The notes under the pieces were generated by a model. The model made no database searches and had not been told where the DNA came from. It saw nothing but the letters and a program-made list of their open reading frames with translations. Of a stretch of 13,773 nucleotides of DNA, positions 1 through 8,200 are shown one piece after another. A program made the position numbers and the translations under genes. Position 1 is the stretch's first letter; each line of letters starts with the position of its first letter. This DNA is from an uncultured Eubacteriales bacterium (lineage in GTDB: Bacteria > Bacillota > Clostridia > Oscillospirales > CAG-272). The DNA lies in the NCBI GenBank assembly GCA_934446485.1, contig CAKSEM010000017.1, positions 1-13,773 on the forward strand, written 5' to 3'.

Positions 1-20
1 ATCAAAGGTTCAGATTTACA

Positions 21-1322
21 ATGTCAAAATACTACAGCGAATCGATCGAGACCGCGTCGCGCGACGAGATGTCGCACCTCCAGTCGGTCAACCTCATCCG
101 AACGGTCAAGCGCGTTTATGAACGTGTCCCGCTCTACCGCAGCCGCATGGATGAAGCGGGTATACGCCCCGAGGACATACACGGGATCGAGGATCTAAGG
201 CTCCTCCCGTTCACGAACAAACAGGATCTGCGCGACACATACCCGTATGGACTCTTTGCAGCGGATCGCGAAGAGCTCGTCAGAATTCACGCGTCCTCCG
301 GCACGACCGGAAAGCAGACCGTCGTCGGCTACACCCAAAACGACATCGATATGTGGAACGAATGTATCTGCCGCGCACTCTGCGCTGCAGGGGTCGAGCG
401 CGGAGACTTCGTGCACATCTCCTACGGCTACGGTCTCTTCACCGGCGGGCTCGGCGTTCACGAGGGTGCTACAAAGTACGGCGCGACCGTCATACCGGTC
501 TCAACCGGCAACACCGCACGGCAGGTGCAGATCATAAATGACTACGGCTCAAATGTGCTCTGCTGCACACCGTCCTACGCTCTTTACATAGCGGACACCC
601 TGCGCGACGCAGGCTTCGCACCAAACGAAAATCCGCTCCGCATCGGTATATTCGGTGCCGAACCGTGGACGGAGGAGATGCGGCGTGAGATCGAAGCGAG
701 GCTCGGCATCAAGGCGTACGATATATACGGACTCTCCGAAATATCGGGCCCCGGCGTTGCCTTCGACTGCGAATACCAGTGCGGACTGCATGTGAACGAA
801 GACAACTTCATAATCGAGGTAATCGACCCCGACACGGGTGAGGTGCTCCCCGACGGTGAGATGGGCGAGATCGTATTCACATGCGTAACTAAAGAGGCTC
901 TGCCTCTCATCCGTTACCGCACTCACGACATCTCATTGATAACTCATGAAAAGTGCGCCTGTGGCAGAACGCTCGTCCGCATGATGAAGCCGTGCGGCAG
1001 GAGCGACGATATGCTCATCATACGCGGCGTCAATGTGTTCCCGTCACAGATCGAATCGGTGCTCCTCAGCATGGGCACGGTCGATCCCGTATACCTGATA
1101 ATAGTTGATCGCCAGAACAACCTCGACACGGTAGAGATCCGCGTGGAGGTATCGCCCGCGATGCTCGGCGATTCAGTGCGCTCGTTCGAGCGGTACGAAT
1201 CCGAGCTGCGGGAGCACATCGCCTCAACGCTCGGCATCAGCGCACGCGTGACGCTCGTCGAACCCGGCTCTATCGAACGGAGCTCCGGCAAGGCGCGCCG
1301 CGTCATCGACCGCAGACTCTGA
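21..1322 (+). CDS. paaK: Phenylacetate-CoA ligase family protein (AMP-forming)
   Basis: Predicted cytoplasmic enzyme that adenylates an aryl acid (phenylacetate or a relative such as indole-acetate) with ATP and transfers it to CoA. The 433 residues match the usual PaaK length. Visible adenylate-forming motifs in order: P-loop SSGTTGK (92-98), YGLSEISGPG (236-245), YRTHD (299-303), the hinge region RSDDMLIIRGVNVFPSQ (327-343) and a C-terminal SSGK whose Lys424 is the expected catalytic lysine. Cys250, Cys254, Cys312 and Cys314 form two close pairs that could make a metal site; this is inference. Start at 21 is chosen because the family N-terminus fits; AAAGG lies at 4-8, somewhat distant. The next gene, an ACT-domain protein 36 bases on, is a known companion of this family in anaerobes, where indolepyruvate ferredoxin oxidoreductase genes often lie upstream; that side is outside the window. 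Exact acid substrate is not determinable. Confidence 0.9.
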   Translation: MSKYYSESIETASRDEMSHLQSVNLIRTVKRVYERVPLYRSRMDEAGIRPEDIHGIEDLRLLPFTNKQDLRDTYPYGLFAADREELVRIHASSGTTGKQTVVGYTQNDIDMWNECICRALCAAGVERGDFVHISYGYGLFTGGLGVHEGATKYGATVIPVSTGNTARQVQIINDYGSNVLCCTPSYALYIADTLRDAGFAPNENPLRIGIFGAEPWTEEMRREIEARLGIKAYDIYGLSEISGPGVAFDCEYQCGLHVNEDNFIIEVIDPDTGEVLPDGEMGEIVFTCVTKEALPLIRYRTHDISLITHEKCACGRTLVRMMKPCGRSDDMLIIRGVNVFPSQIESVLLSMGTVDPVYLIIVDRQNNLDTVEIRVEVSPAMLGDSVRSFERYESELREHIASTLGISARVTLVEPGSIERSSGKARRVIDRRL

Positions 1323-1341
1323 TTCCCCACAATATATAAAT

Positions 1342-1349
1342 AGGAAGGG
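1342..1349 (+). promoter_or_regulatory. Strong ribosome binding site for the ACT-domain gene
   Basis: AGGAAGGG lies 9 bases before the ATG at 1359. Another ATG at 1352 is in a different frame and too close to the site, so this element decides the start at 1359. Confidence 0.7.
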
Positions 1350-1358
1350 TTATGCCAC

Positions 1359-1745
1359 ATGACAGTAAATCAAATCTCCATATTTATTGAAAATCGCAGC
1401 GGGCGGATCGCCGAGATACTTTCACTGCTTGAACGTGAGAATATTGCAATTGACGCACTTTCGCTCGCCGACACCGCCTCATTCGGCATACTGCGGATAA
1501 TTGCACACGATCACGGTTTCGCTATGGCGCGGCTGCGGGAAATCGGCATTGCGGCATCAGAGAACCGCATCATATCAGTCACTCCGACCGCCGATATGCC
1601 CCTTTCTCAGATACTCACCGTCCTTGCGGATGCAGGGCTGTTCGTCGAGTATATGTACACCGTAAACGGGGAGAACGGCAGCGTTGCAATATCCGTCGGA
1701 GATGTCGACGCCGCTGAAACGGCACTCCGCGAGGCAGCTCACTGA
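1359..1745 (+). CDS. Small double-ACT-domain amino-acid-binding protein
   Basis: A 128-residue cytoplasmic protein made almost wholly of two ACT-type regulatory folds (about residues 4-66 and 69-128). The first shows the beta-alpha-beta signature: ISIFIENRSGRIAEIL followed by the NIAIDALSLAD strand. The second starts near PLSQILTVLADAG and ends in a short degenerate repeat. No catalytic domain is attached. ACT folds bind small ligands, usually amino acids, at domain interfaces. Its constant partner in many anaerobes is a PaaK-type ligase, as here, so a role as an amino-acid (likely aromatic) sensor for that pathway is inferred. The ATG at 1359 follows a strong AGGAAGGG site. The next gene begins 7 bases after the stop, implying co-transcription and probably coupled translation. 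Confidence 0.85.
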   Translation: MTVNQISIFIENRSGRIAEILSLLERENIAIDALSLADTASFGILRIIAHDHGFAMARLREIGIAASENRIISVTPTADMPLSQILTVLADAGLFVEYMYTVNGENGSVAISVGDVDAAETALREAAH

Positions 1746-1752
1746 ATCGCCC

Positions 1753-2316
1753 ATGACAGATCTTCTATCGCTCCAAAAAATGTTCCTCTCTTCACACATC
1801 AGAGAGGGCGACTCCGTCGCAGACTTCACCATGGGGAACGGTCACGACACCGTGTTCCTCTCTCGCGCAGTCGGTGCTTCCGGTTCGGTCACGGCGTTCG
1901 ATATTCAGCCGGCGGCGCTCGAATCAACGGCAGATAATCTTCGCCGCTCGGGCTGCCCCGCAAACTGGCGTCTGATCTGCGCATCGCACGACCGCGCGCC
2001 TGAATATATAAGGCACCCGCTCCGTGCAGGTGTGTTCAACCTCGGATATCTTCCGGGCTCCGGGAACAAGAGACTGACAACAAAGAGAAGCACGACGCTT
2101 CCGGCGGTCAGAAATGCTCTCGCAATGCTGGGAGAGGACTCGATCCTGCTCGTCGCAGTCTACCCGGGGCATCCGGAGGGCGCACGCGAGGGTCAGGAAC
2201 TGTCGGAATACTTTGCCTCGCTCTCAAGATTCAAGTACTCTGTAACCCAGATACGTATAATTAATTCTCCGGAGAGCCCGTTCTTCATGGTAGCAGAAAC
2301 TCCGGCACAGCGGTGA
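1753..2316 (+). CDS. mnmM: MnmM/YtqB-like class I SAM-dependent tRNA methyltransferase
   Basis: A 187-residue Rossmann-fold methyltransferase. Seen: motif I ADFTMGNGHDT (23-33), an acidic SAM-ribose residue in FDIQ (Asp50), and NLGYLPGSGNK (96-106), the signature of the YtqB family. B. subtilis YtqB (renamed MnmM) methylates 5-aminomethyl-2-thiouridine at the tRNA wobble position; that function is transferred from the family, and the D-A-T-x-G-N-G-H motif is slightly altered here (FTMGNG). The ATG at 1753 is preferred over an in-frame ATG at 1684 because the latter would overlap the ACT gene by 62 bases and adds 23 residues with no family resemblance. No good ribosome binding site precedes 1753 (GAGG at 1731-1734 is too far), so coupling to the ACT gene 7 bases upstream is likely. 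Its operon company is not that of a dedicated tRNA locus. Confidence 0.78.
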   Translation: MTDLLSLQKMFLSSHIREGDSVADFTMGNGHDTVFLSRAVGASGSVTAFDIQPAALESTADNLRRSGCPANWRLICASHDRAPEYIRHPLRAGVFNLGYLPGSGNKRLTTKRSTTLPAVRNALAMLGEDSILLVAVYPGHPEGAREGQELSEYFASLSRFKYSVTQIRIINSPESPFFMVAETPAQR

Positions 2317-2350
2317 CCTGCGAACAGGCACAAGCAAGCTAATTCCGTCG

Positions 2351-2357
2351 AAGGGAG
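2351..2357 (+). promoter_or_regulatory. Ribosome binding site that decides the carboxypeptidase start
   Basis: AAGGGAG sits 8 bases before the ATG at 2366. Another ATG at 2362 is in a different frame that stops after 68 codons, so 2366 is the real start. Confidence 0.65.
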
Positions 2358-2365
2358 ATCCATGT

Positions 2366-4174
2366 ATGCAGCAGAACAACCGTCGGCGCGTACCGGATCA
2401 AGGTGCGCCGTCATCGACACGACGCGCTCCGCAGGCACGGCAGGATCGGCAACGCGTCACAGGGCACCCGACGACAGTATCGGAGGGGCAAAGATACTCC
2501 GCAAAACGCCCGGTCGCGTATGGTACGCAGTCTGCACAGCGATACGGTGGGCAGCACCCCTCAAATAGGCGACCATCACCCGCGGAAACCGTTTCGAACC
2601 GAAACGGAACGGAACGGCGGTATGTCTCTGATCGCACGGCTGGGCCACGCAGGCAGCAGTATGAACAGCAGCGCGAGACGCGGCAGCCGTTTGCGCAACC
2701 TCGGCAGAACCCACGCCGCCCCGATCCACGCAGGCAGCAGTATGAACAACAGCGCGAGACGCGGCAGCCGTTTGCGCAACCTCGGCAGAACCCACGCCGC
2801 CCCGATCCACGCAGGCAGCAGTATGAACAACAGCGGCGCGAGGCGCGAGATGCCAGACGCAAACTTGAGGAACAGCTCAAAAAGGAGAAAATCATGAAAC
2901 GACGCAAACAGAGAAAAATCTTCCTCGGGCGGACGGCGGTCTGCCTTATTGTATTTGCCGTCCTGCTTGCCGTGTGCGGCACCGTTCTCGCATACCGCTT
3001 TCTACGCTCTCCCGACCGTGCGTCGGGAAAGATAACATACACCTGCGGCGGAGCCGTTGTGCGCACAGCAGATGCCGATACCGCAATCAGAGGCGGCAAG
3101 CTGTACGTCTGCTTCAACGACGTTGCGGACTACCTGTCACTCGCCGTAACCGGCGGACACGACAGCATGAAGTTTGTGAAAACCACCGGTGCAGATACCG
3201 GAAGCGAGGGCAGCGGAAACGAAGAATACGTAACATTTATGGCTGACAGCCGAACGGTTGAGATCAACTCTCAGACCGCAACTCTGCCGGAGGCAACATT
3301 CTTCTGGGGCGAATCCGTCTGGGTCACATCGGATTTCATAACAGAATACGTAAGCGGACTTACCGTCACAAGGAAAGGCGACACCGTCGCGATCTCACGC
3401 ATTAAAGACGAATCGGCATCCGACGGAAAAAATATCGTATACACAGATGTAGCTTTCCGCTTGAAAGCCGCCTATCCTATCACGCTCCCGGAGACCGAAC
3501 CTGTCTCTGCCGACCCGATCGACGTTGAGTTTTCAACCGATCTCTCGGCATATGAGGAGTATATGAACCCCGAAAACTCCGACGAATACCTGACTCTCGT
3601 CAATTCGGAAAATCTGCTTGCTGCCGATTACATCCCGCCCGATTTAACTCAGATCATAAACACACGCCAGGACGGGCGCGAGGCACAGCAGATGCGCCTC
3701 GCAGCCGAAAAGTCGCTGGAAGCACTCTTTATTGAAATGAAGGCGGCAGGATACAGCGACGTGTCCGTCACGAGCGGATACCGCTCATATGACTATCAGC
3801 AGACGCTGTTTGCCACGTATACTCAGAATGAAATGTCACGCGACCCAAGCCTCACACAGGAGGCTGCCGAAGCGATAGTGGTCACATATTCTTCGCGCCC
3901 CGGTACAAGTGAGCATCAGAGCGGACTCTGCGTAGATATGCATAATCTACCGAGTGCCTCGACCGAATTCAAGGACGAACCGGCATACAAATGGCTGTGC
4001 GAAAACGCGTGGAAGTTCGGTTTCATTCTGCGCTATCCTGAAGCAAAGACGGATATAACCAAAATTTCGTACGAGCCGTGGCACTGGCGCTTCGTCGGGC
4101 GCACAAATGCCCACAAGATATGGGAGGACTCGATGTGTCTCGAAGAGTTCGTCGCCGCGAATGCACAGAATTGA
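2366..4174 (+). CDS. Membrane-anchored D-alanyl-D-alanine carboxypeptidase, VanY/M15B type, with repetitive Arg/Gln-rich cytoplasmic tail
   Basis: Predicted zinc peptidase that trims the terminal D-Ala of peptidoglycan stem peptides outside the membrane. Domains in order: residues 1-185, a disordered Arg/Gln/Pro-rich tail holding two copies and a partial third of a 27-residue repeat (from residue 94) and ending in a charged, probably coiled-coil stretch (about 150-185); transmembrane helix 187-209, with basic residues before it giving N-in topology; about 225-345, a beta-rich stalk resembling copper-amine-oxidase-like N domains (inference); catalytic VanY domain about 405-595. Catalytic motifs are intact: SGYRSYDYQ (470-478), SEHQSGLCVD (515-524, zinc ligands His517 and Asp524) and EPWHWR (570-575, Glu570 catalytic, His573 zinc ligand). 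At 602 residues it is much longer than usual VanY or DacB proteins because of the tail and stalk. It is the last gene before a strong terminator. Substrate class is confident, exact cleavage specificity is not. Confidence 0.88.
   Translation: MQQNNRRRVPDQGAPSSTRRAPQARQDRQRVTGHPTTVSEGQRYSAKRPVAYGTQSAQRYGGQHPSNRRPSPAETVSNRNGTERRYVSDRTAGPRRQQYEQQRETRQPFAQPRQNPRRPDPRRQQYEQQRETRQPFAQPRQNPRRPDPRRQQYEQQRREARDARRKLEEQLKKEKIMKRRKQRKIFLGRTAVCLIVFAVLLAVCGTVLAYRFLRSPDRASGKITYTCGGAVVRTADADTAIRGGKLYVCFNDVADYLSLAVTGGHDSMKFVKTTGADTGSEGSGNEEYVTFMADSRTVEINSQTATLPEATFFWGESVWVTSDFITEYVSGLTVTRKGDTVAISRIKDESASDGKNIVYTDVAFRLKAAYPITLPETEPVSADPIDVEFSTDLSAYEEYMNPENSDEYLTLVNSENLLAADYIPPDLTQIINTRQDGREAQQMRLAAEKSLEALFIEMKAAGYSDVSVTSGYRSYDYQQTLFATYTQNEMSRDPSLTQEAAEAIVVTYSSRPGTSEHQSGLCVDMHNLPSASTEFKDEPAYKWLCENAWKFGFILRYPEAKTDITKISYEPWHWRFVGRTNAHKIWEDSMCLEEFVAANAQN
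2645..2835 (+). repeat. 81-bp in-frame tandem repeat (2.35 copies)
   Basis: Unit starts lie at 2645, 2726 and 2807, a period of exactly 81 bases (27 codons). Copies 1 and 2 differ at a single base (CAG versus CAA, a silent Gln change); the third copy breaks off after about 29 bases. Each unit encodes a segment beginning PRRQQYEQQRETRQPF. The near identity points to recent duplication, and the multiple-of-three period keeps the carboxypeptidase frame. Confidence 0.95.
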
Positions 4175-4182
4175 CTTTTGGG

Positions 4183-4220
4183 ATCCCGACTGCAGTTAAG
4201 CTGCAGTCGGGATGTTTTTT
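4183..4220 (+). terminator. Rho-independent terminator after the carboxypeptidase gene
   Basis: Perfect 13-bp stem (4183-4195 with 4201-4213) around a TTAAG loop, followed by G and a run of six T. It lies 8 bases after the stop codon at 4174 and closes the first plus-strand operon. Confidence 0.95.
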
Positions 4221-4349
4221 GTTTGACCGGCTGCCGCATGAAAGAAAGCGACGGGGACAAAGAAAACATCATGGCTGCAACAAAAAAGACCCTCTGACGG
4301 AAACACAAACAAAAGAACCGGGCATGGAAAAAATCAAACGCAAAGAAAT
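4221..4349. other. Short A-rich gap between two convergent terminators, no gene seen
   Basis: A-rich on the plus strand. Open stretches here are either very short (19 codons from 4238) or read on into the SGNH gene on the opposite strand. No promoter, ribosome binding site or structured RNA is apparent. Confidence 0.6.
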
Positions 4350-4392
4350 GAATAAAAAGAAGGAGCCCCCGCGGCGATGCCGCCGGGGCTCC
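4350..4392 (-). terminator. Rho-independent terminator of the SGNH hydrolase gene
   Basis: On the minus strand a GC-rich hairpin (8 bp, one C-C mismatch, then 5 bp; arms 4362-4375 and 4379-4392, loop of 3) is followed by a T-rich tract reading TTCTTTTTATTC. It begins 18 bases after the stop codon at 4411, and faces the terminator at 4183-4220. Confidence 0.9.
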
Positions 4393-4410
4393 GAAATACA
4401 CCTGCAAAAC

Positions 4411-5037
4411 TTATCCCTTCAATATTACGTCAATCAGCGGGGATACATACTCCGCATATATTTTTCCTATGTACGCCGCGCCGCCGGCGTTCGGGTGCAC
4501 ACCGTCTCCCGAAAAATCGGACACCTCACGACCGACGAGTGCAGATGCAAGCAGTCCGTCTGTCGGTACGAACACATCCGCAAACTTACGCGCAAGCTTG
4601 CGCACAATGACGATCTTGCGGTCGAGATCCGCACGCATTCCGGCAAGATCCGGAACCGGCAGCAGATACGGCTCCATGATCACTATTTTCGCACTCGTCC
4701 GTTCGCGGACCGCGGCAAGGACCGCGCGGTATCGCTCCTCAAAGATATCCTCGGGGATCCAGTCACCCGCCTCCGCGTGGTGCCATGTGTCGTTTATGCC
4801 TATCATAATCGACACTATGTCCGGCTGAATATCGATAAAGTCGCTCTCCAGTCTCTCAACAAGGTGCTTCGTCTGATTACCGCTGATCCCAAGATCGATA
4901 AACTCAAAATCAACCTCGGGATGCGCCGCTATGAGCGCAGCTGCGGCATACTTAGGATAGCCTCCCCCGAGATCGTGAGGATCGTCGTAATTTCTGCCTG
5001 CATCGGTTATGCTGTCGCCTTGAAACAGTATTTTCAT
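4411..5037 (-). CDS. SGNH/GDSL-family hydrolase
   Basis: A 208-residue esterase/lipase-fold enzyme without signal peptide, so probably cytoplasmic. The four SGNH blocks are all present: GDSIT (7-11, nucleophile Ser9), SGN (52-54, Gly53), GIND (80-83, Asn82) and DGVHPN (178-183, Asp178 and His181). Close relatives are annotated as GDSL lipases, acyl-CoA thioesterases or carbohydrate acetylesterases; the substrate cannot be read from the sequence. The start at 5037 is chosen because MKILFQGDSIT is the family N-terminus and GGAG lies 6 bases upstream; a longer frame up to 5190 would start inside the promoter. It has its own consensus promoter directly behind the stop of the upstream surface-protein gene, and a 135-nt leader whose last part resembles that of the surface protein. 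Confidence 0.9.
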   Translation of the reverse strand: MKILFQGDSITDAGRNYDDPHDLGGGYPKYAAAALIAAHPEVDFEFIDLGISGNQTKHLVERLESDFIDIQPDIVSIMIGINDTWHHAEAGDWIPEDIFEERYRAVLAAVRERTSAKIVIMEPYLLPVPDLAGMRADLDRKIVIVRKLARKFADVFVPTDGLLASALVGREVSDFSGDGVHPNAGGAAYIGKIYAEYVSPLIDVILKG

Positions 5038-5066
5038 AAGTATCTCCGTTCCGCCGCCTGTGCGGC
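5035..5066 (-). promoter_or_regulatory. Hairpin-plus-ribosome-binding-site leader element, copy 1
   Basis: On the minus strand: GCCGC, loop ACAG, GCGGC (5053-5066), then GGAACGGAGATACTTATG leading into the SGNH start. GGAG is at 5044-5047, 6 bases before the ATG. The same arrangement precedes the surface-protein gene (8376-8406): stem sequence, ACA loop core, GAACGGAGA and TTATGAAA are shared. AT-rich sequence lies just 5' of the hairpin in both. Function unknown; RNA stability or translation control are the plausible options. Confidence 0.6.
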
Positions 5067-5178
5067 ATGCAATTTTTATATATTTTCTATGTGTTAATCG
5101 AATGCTGCAGCCCGCGTGAAACCTGCTTTTCGTTCGTACAGCCGAGCTGCCGACACGCACAGCGCGTTCCACACTATA

Positions 5179-5206
5179 ATTATACCGCATACGGCAAACT
5201 TGTCAA
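5179..5206 (-). promoter_or_regulatory. Consensus sigma-A promoter of the SGNH hydrolase gene
   Basis: On the minus strand TTGACA (5201-5206), 16-base spacer and TATAAT (5179-5184), both boxes perfect. The -35 box lies 10 bases after the stop of the upstream surface-protein gene. Expected transcript start is near 5172, giving a leader of about 135 nt. Confidence 0.9.
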
Positions 5207-5216
5207 CCGCCTCACA

Positions 5217-8200
5217 TCAGAACTCCTCACGGTACCGCATGATGATCGTCGCGACCTGTGCTCGGCTCGCGCATCTGCGCGGCAGCAGCCTTCCGTCAGC
5301 GCCGCCGATCAGCCCCACAGCACACGCCCAACCCATCGCATCCTCTGCGTAACCGTGCGTGTCGGCAGCATCCGGAAACTCGAGCGGCACACGATCAGAC
5401 ACATCCGCTCCGCACGACGCGGCATAGCGAAACATGATAGTCGCCAACTGCTCGCGCGTTATGTCTCCGTCCGGATCGAATTCCGTCGCGCTCTTGCCGT
5501 TCACAATGCCGTTTTCATACGCCCACGCAACCGCGTCGCGGTACCAGCCCTGCTTCAGATCGGCAAACGGCGCAGCACCTGAGACTGCAGGCGAGGAATT
5601 CATTCTCCAGAGCACCGTCACGAGCATCGCGCGGCTCATTGACCTGTCAGGCTCAAATGTGGTCGGTGACATGCCGTTCATCAGAGAATTGCGGTAGACA
5701 TACTCCGCCGCATCGCGATACCACGCCCCATCCGACACATCACCGAACGGCATCCGCTGCGGCTCAGCTGTCACAGCAATCACACCATCGCCGTCCGGCG
5801 TCATATCCGAAAGCTCCACCGAATGGACGCCGACATATGCGCGGGCGAAGTTCATCTCTAATTCTCCGTCCGACTCCGCACGCACGGTGCCTCCGGCGAC
5901 ACTGTACCCGACCGACACCGCACCTTCACCCACTGCGCTCAGTGATATAAGATTCGTTTCGTTCTCCCCGACCGCCTCGTCTGTAGAGATATACGTCACA
6001 AAGCCGTACCTGCCGCTCCCCGACACGGTGATTTCGCCGTTCATGTCTATCTCGGCGCGCTCCGCTCCGTCGCAGGAAACCGACCTAAAGCTGCTGTCGG
6101 CAGTAAACGCGACTTCGCCCGTGCCGTCCGCAAACTCAACCGTATAGCTATCGGACAACGGCACTTTCAGGATCCATTCCCCGCCGTTCTCATCAACCGT
6201 TCCGCTGTATTCGTACACCTGCATGGTGCCGGAGAATTCGCCGTAACGGTATATGAGCGTCTCGCCTGCACCGTTCGTCACGGTGTAGTCTGCATCTGCA
6301 TCAAGTGTGAATCTGCAGTATGCACCGCCGCCCGACAGCGACATCGGTGATGCATATGCCGCAGTGTCGCCGTATGGCTTTCCGTAATATATCTCTCCCG
6401 GCGAGTACACACCCATGCGCGCAATCTTTTCACTTCCAGATCCGTCCGAATCCCGTGAGAGCCTGAAATTCTCAAAGTCGCGATCCACCGTGAGATATCT
6501 GTATCCTCTGAGATTCTCGTCGTACATACGCACGACATATTCATCCCCGTTTACCTCATAGTCGAGCGCAACTATCGCGTGACCGTAATTCGCTCTTGCA
6601 AAGCAGAACACGGCACATTCTCCGCCGTCAAGGATCTCTATCAGCCGCTTCAGAGCCGTCGAATACCCGCGCGCACCGTACATCGGAAGATCCTTTATGT
6701 ACTGCGTAAGGTAATAGTAGTTGATGCTGCTGAGAAGCCGCATATTGTCCGCAGGGCGAGGCATTGAACCGTACGACTTGCCGCTGCGTGAGATATCGGA
6801 TACGCTGAGCGTCCCCTCGTACACAAGGGCAGCGGTCGTCGCGATCCCGTAGCACGAGCCGCCCCACTCCGAGTTTTTCTTCTTTTTGATGCTGTCCTTT
6901 TCGGCTGCAGAAAGACCCTCGGTAAGTTTTTCGAAGGCACGCTCCGACATAGCATAGTCGTGAATACCGTAGAAGCCGGACTCCTCATTTCTGTTGCTGT
7001 GCGTAAAGCTGTTGCCGTCGGAGACCGCGTCAAAGCTCCTCAGGAACGTAAGCTCGCCGTCGGCGATCCCGCCGAATCTCACACTGCCGTCGTCCGCAGA
7101 TCGGATAAAATCGGGGCTGACTGTAAGTCGGCACCGCTTGCCCGACAGGCCGCGCAGCGCGCCTGGCACCGTCAGAGTATCGCCGGAAATAAAGCCGCCG
7201 TCCGTCACGGCATAAGAGTCGTAGTACCTTCCGACATTCTCTTCGGTGATGATACGTATTGCCTGCCCCGAGTTCACGTCGGGATTCACCGCGATATTGC
7301 GGTCAAAGTGCAGGATGAGATCGTCGCCCGCAGCCACGGCGCCGTCGCTCACAGATGAGCTGACAAGGCGGAGCGGAGACGGAAATTCGACTCCGAAGTG
7401 GATCTCGGCGTTATATATAAGCTGCTCATTTCCCTTCGCTATGTTTATTTTTTCCCAGTCCTCAGCCGTGCCTGCGTAATAAACATCGGTAAGAGCGGTT
7501 CCGGCAAATGCATACGGAGCTATCTCGGTCGTACTGATCGGTATGCTGACCGACACAAGATCTTTGCAGTTCATGAAGGCAAATTTTCCGATCGCTCCGA
7601 CACCCTCGGGAATGTTAAGCCTCACAAGTCCGTTGCGGCAGTAAAAAGAATACTCACCGACAGCCGAAACGGTACCGTCCTCCGGAATCACACTCGATCT
7701 GCATCCGTTGATCAACGTGCCGTTCGTTCTGTCGATCAGGCAGTTCCCGCCGCTGACGTAGCGCGGATTATTCGCGTCCACCTCGATCCGACCGAGCTTG
7801 CCGCATTCCCGGAATATATCTCCGCCTATTTCGGTCACACTGCTCGGTATGTATATCTCCTCAAGCTCGGCGCAGCCCCCGAAAGCATCCGCACCAATCT
7901 TTTTGAGCCCGTCCGCTATCTGTACCCGTTCAAGCAGCACGCACTCGCCGAATACCCCGTCACCTATCTCATTAACTCCCGCAGGGATCGTGATTTCGGT
8001 CAGAGACATACAGCCGTAAAACGCCATATCGTCTATTATGTAAACACTGCCCGGTATGTCGACCTTCTTCAGCTGCTCACATTCAAAGAAAGCTGTCGGG
8101 CGGATCCATTCTACACTGTCCGGTATAATGATCTCTTCGACACTATGCCAATATTCCAAATAAGGTTCGCCGTCTACCTCCGTGACCGGTTTGCCGTCCG

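Noticed and set aside
2398..3117. Minus-strand 239-codon frame with Cys-rich repeats opposite the carboxypeptidase gene
   Set aside because: It is the reverse reading of the 81-bp repeat and of the signal around the transmembrane helix; the plus-strand frame has a ribosome binding site, intact VanY motifs and a terminator.
4078..5097. Plus-strand 339-codon frame
   Set aside because: It runs out of the carboxypeptidase, through two terminators and antisense to the SGNH gene whose catalytic motifs are all intact.
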